Assembly: GCA_029261595.1 (NCBI GenBank)
Contig: JAJDAZ010000026.1
Location: forward strand, 85,598-149,597
Direction: 5' to 3'
From: Nitrospinaceae bacterium
GTDB taxonomy: Bacteria; Nitrospinota; Nitrospinia; Nitrospinales; VA-1
Length of the DNA stretch: 64,000 nucleotides
Below, one piece after another: positions 63,866 to 64,000 of this stretch. The position numbers and the translations under genes are program-made. Every line of letters starts with the position of its first letter. Within the stretch, counting starts at the first letter, position 1. The notes below the pieces were generated by a model that saw nothing but the letters and a program-made list of their open reading frames with translations, was not told where the DNA came from and ran no database searches.

Positions 63866-64000
63866 GGTCCTGTTTTGTTGGACAGTTTTTCGGCGAAGTT
63901 AAGCTACAGATTGATTGATATTATGCCGCGTGCTTTCTGTTATCAGGGGCATGCCCCTGATAAATTTTCGTCTTATTGTAAACCTCGTCCGGTGTTTGTC
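63865..64000 (-). mobile_element. End of an IS3-family insertion sequence, running off the window
   Basis: Terminal sequence TGGTCCTGTTTTGTTGGACA lies at about 63865-63884, at the point where the ATPase frame breaks. The transposase tail lies just inside it. The other end, the target duplication and OrfA are outside the window. The exact boundary is inferred. Confidence 0.65.
63921..64000 (-). CDS. C-terminal end of IS3-family transposase (OrfB), partial
   Basis: On the minus strand the last 25 codons before TAA (63921-63923) read QTPDEVYNKTKIYQGHAPDN and then RKHAA. The QTPDEVY motif is the characteristic tail of the DDE integrase-core transposases of the IS3 family. Only this end is in the window, so activity cannot be judged. 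Confidence 0.75.
   Translation of the reverse strand, partial: QTPDEVYNKTKIYQGHAPDNRKHAA

Noticed and set aside
63943..63964. Palindrome TATCAGGGGCATGCCCCTGATA, first taken as a possible second attachment site because it contains CAGGGGCA like the tRNA end
   Set aside because: The match to the tRNA end is only eight bases and the sequence is part of the transposase coding tail, so it is not an att duplicate.

Overview
The window reads as a chromosome segment of a diderm, flagellated, heterotrophy-capable bacterium. It has lipobox lipoproteins, TatC, MotA/MotB, a mono-heme c-type cytochrome and a canonical type II fatty-acid cluster. Base composition is moderate and coding is dense. The protein flavour (large TPR lipoprotein, DUF507 pair, HD-GYP and PilZ c-di-GMP proteins, SUMF1-type lipoprotein, HspQ-like protein) suggests a Nitrospinota or deltaproteobacterial-type lineage. 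That placement is inference; no rRNA or other marker here settles it.

Bases 1-49,800 are chromosomal backbone. 1-5,000: an exported-protein fragment, an RdgB-type nucleotide-pool cleaner, small orphan genes and acetyl-CoA synthetase. 5,200-15,000: a TPR lipoprotein, a SUMF1 lipoprotein, an AT-rich membrane gene framed by inverted repeats, fur, hisS, fbp and typA. 15,100-18,400: a palindromic repeat, a second membrane gene of similar layout, a GDPD-like protein with an altered active site, and a cytochrome c. 18,780-30,540: a Xer recombinase, then the DUF177-rpmF-plsX-fabH-fabD-fabG-acpP-fabF-rnc run, HspQ-like, a MITE-like element, a cupin, an Elp3-like radical SAM protein and an ABM protein. 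30,500-49,800: a lipoyl-fold protein, mgtE, HD-GYP, small operons, two aldolases, tRNA-Gly, tatC, a motA-motB-pilZ unit, two oligopeptide-type ABC ATPases, a PpiC/rhodanese fusion and a histidine kinase whose receiver domain is broken.

From the tRNA-Arg(CCT) gene at 49,860 to the right edge lies an integrated mobile element. A tyrosine integrase sits 22 bases from the tRNA 3' end. It is followed by an AlpA-like DNA-binding protein, a HicBA toxin-antitoxin pair, a CHC2 primase-like protein, a DUF3768 protein, two divergent replication-relaxation proteins and two conjugation-type (TraG/HerA-like) ATPases. The right-hand ATPase gene is cut by an IS3-family element that runs off the window. No second copy of the tRNA end is present, so the far end of the island is outside.

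Between the two ATPases is the best candidate for an undescribed system. It is a four-gene, fully overlapping operon (58,678-62,278, minus strand) encoding a GT-A-like glycosyltransferase, an alpha/beta hydrolase, a left-handed beta-helix acyltransferase and a 368-residue protein I do not recognise. A perfect 20-bp inverted repeat and a second palindrome lie just upstream. Its role (cargo for surface or small-molecule modification, or a defence system) is not determinable from sequence alone.
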